From positions 16,430-80,429 of the forward strand of contig NZ_KK211295.1 in the NCBI RefSeq assembly GCF_000621505.1: DNA of 64,000 nucleotides. Direction: 5' to 3'. Positions within the stretch are counted from its first letter, which is position 1, and the number at the start of each line of letters is the position of its first letter. The position numbers and the translations under genes were made by a program. Positions 63,627-64,000 of the stretch are shown one piece after another. The notes below the pieces were generated by a model. That model had not been told where the DNA came from, made no database searches, and saw only the letters and a list, made by a program, of their open reading frames with translations. The stretch is from Ruminiclostridium cellobioparum DSM 1351 = ATCC 15832 (GTDB lineage: Bacteria > Bacillota > Clostridia > Acetivibrionales > DSM-1351).

Positions 63627-63973
63627 GTTCACCATAAATTCATAAAACAATTGAACAAATAATACAATTAATACATTGTGTTTTTAAGGTACTCCCGCAC
63701 GAATTAAATCAATGGATGCTCACAAAGTGCTTGCTGGAAATAGTATGGCTCACATAAGTATTTCAGGCGTCGCACAACACTCGACATCCTGTCTCGAGTT
63801 GATGCTCAAAGTGACGTCCTGTCACTTTGCCGCCTGATATACTTATGTTTCGCCCACAATTTCCGCAAGCACTTTTAACCGAGTCATCCATTGATTTAAT
63901 TGTGCTCGCGTACCTTTATTTAATTAATTGTATTGTTTTATTTAACATGTTTTATGAATTTATTTTGTTCACT
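63627..63973. repeat. ~350-bp imperfect palindrome, MITE-like
   Basis: The left arm (about 63627-63770) and right arm (about 63830-63973) are inverted copies with roughly 80% identity by eye. Shared blocks include AATTCATAAAACA, ATACAATTAAT, AAGGTAC, AATTAAATCAATGGATG, AAGTGCTTGC, ACATAAGTAT and TCAGGCG. The ~58-bp centre holds two small hairpins: CTCGA/TCGAG around CATCCTGTC, and CAAAGTGAC/GTCACTTTG. No protein is encoded. A frame to the right (63938-64000, minus) is open for 20 codons to the window edge and may be the end of a gene interrupted by the element. Nothing else is seen in 63468-64000. Confidence 0.8.
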
Positions 63974-64000
63974 GCAATTCACCTCAAACGCCTTTAACCG

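Noticed and set aside
1..64000. CRISPR array or prophage
   Set aside because: No regularly spaced direct repeats, cas genes, integrase or phage structural genes were seen.

Overview
The window looks like a chromosomal segment of an anaerobic, low-G+C clostridium, probably a cellulolytic Ruminiclostridium/Clostridium relative. The evidence is AT-rich DNA, strong AGGAGG ribosome sites, rubredoxin, a flavodiiron protein, hemerythrin/DUF438 proteins, a NiCo riboswitch, YesMN-type sugar regulation, and a Cys-rich peptide system of a type known mainly from clostridia. No species is claimed.

Region 1 (1-26.8 kb, minus strand) is a non-ribosomal peptide island. Transcription runs right to left: a LoaP-like antiterminator, a leader containing a long inverted repeat, a type II thioesterase, an Elp3-like radical SAM enzyme, a 3450-residue NRPS, an FtsX-type permease without its ATPase, an acyl-AMP-ligase/Cy/cysteine NRPS, aspartate decarboxylase (panD), and a third NRPS that runs off the left edge. 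Residue codes read by eye suggest Gly for the first module and Cys for the Cy module. Two near-identical A domains lack the usual Asp235. Together with panD and a dead epimerase domain, this suggests beta-alanine or another omega-amino acid as a building block. The right border is decayed: a broken Sfp-type phosphopantetheinyl transferase, a BtrH-like protein and an IS1182-type transposase fragment.

Region 2 (27-35 kb, minus strand) is a RiPP operon of the CLI_3235/CcpM type. It begins at a perfect consensus sigma-A promoter and encodes an ABC exporter, a 71-residue Cys-rich precursor, the radical SAM maturase CcpM, a TIGR04066-type protein, an acyl-carrier-related protein and, unusually, an 860-residue lipoprotein made of two fused solute-binding domains.

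Region 3 (35-48.4 kb) is mixed: a cation-diffusion facilitator behind a NiCo riboswitch, a methyltransferase, tRNA-Lys(CTT), a small carbohydrate-binding-like protein, a CDP-alcohol phosphotransferase, gene remnants, a GGDEF diguanylate cyclase, a DUF4474/metallophosphoesterase pair, a beta-helical lipoprotein/VTC/DUF4956 trio, a MerR regulator with a 19-bp-spaced operator, and a 50-residue small protein.

Region 4 (48.6-63.5 kb, mostly minus strand) is housekeeping and stress: a DUF438-DUF1858-Ric-flavodiiron set for nitrosative/oxidative stress, a carbohydrate ABC importer with a YesM/YesN two-component pair, a Cys-rich Crp/Fnr regulator, DUF951-MscS, a class I glutamine amidotransferase-like hydrolase, rubredoxin and a small membrane protein. 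The window ends in a ~350-bp imperfect palindrome that looks like a non-autonomous mobile element.
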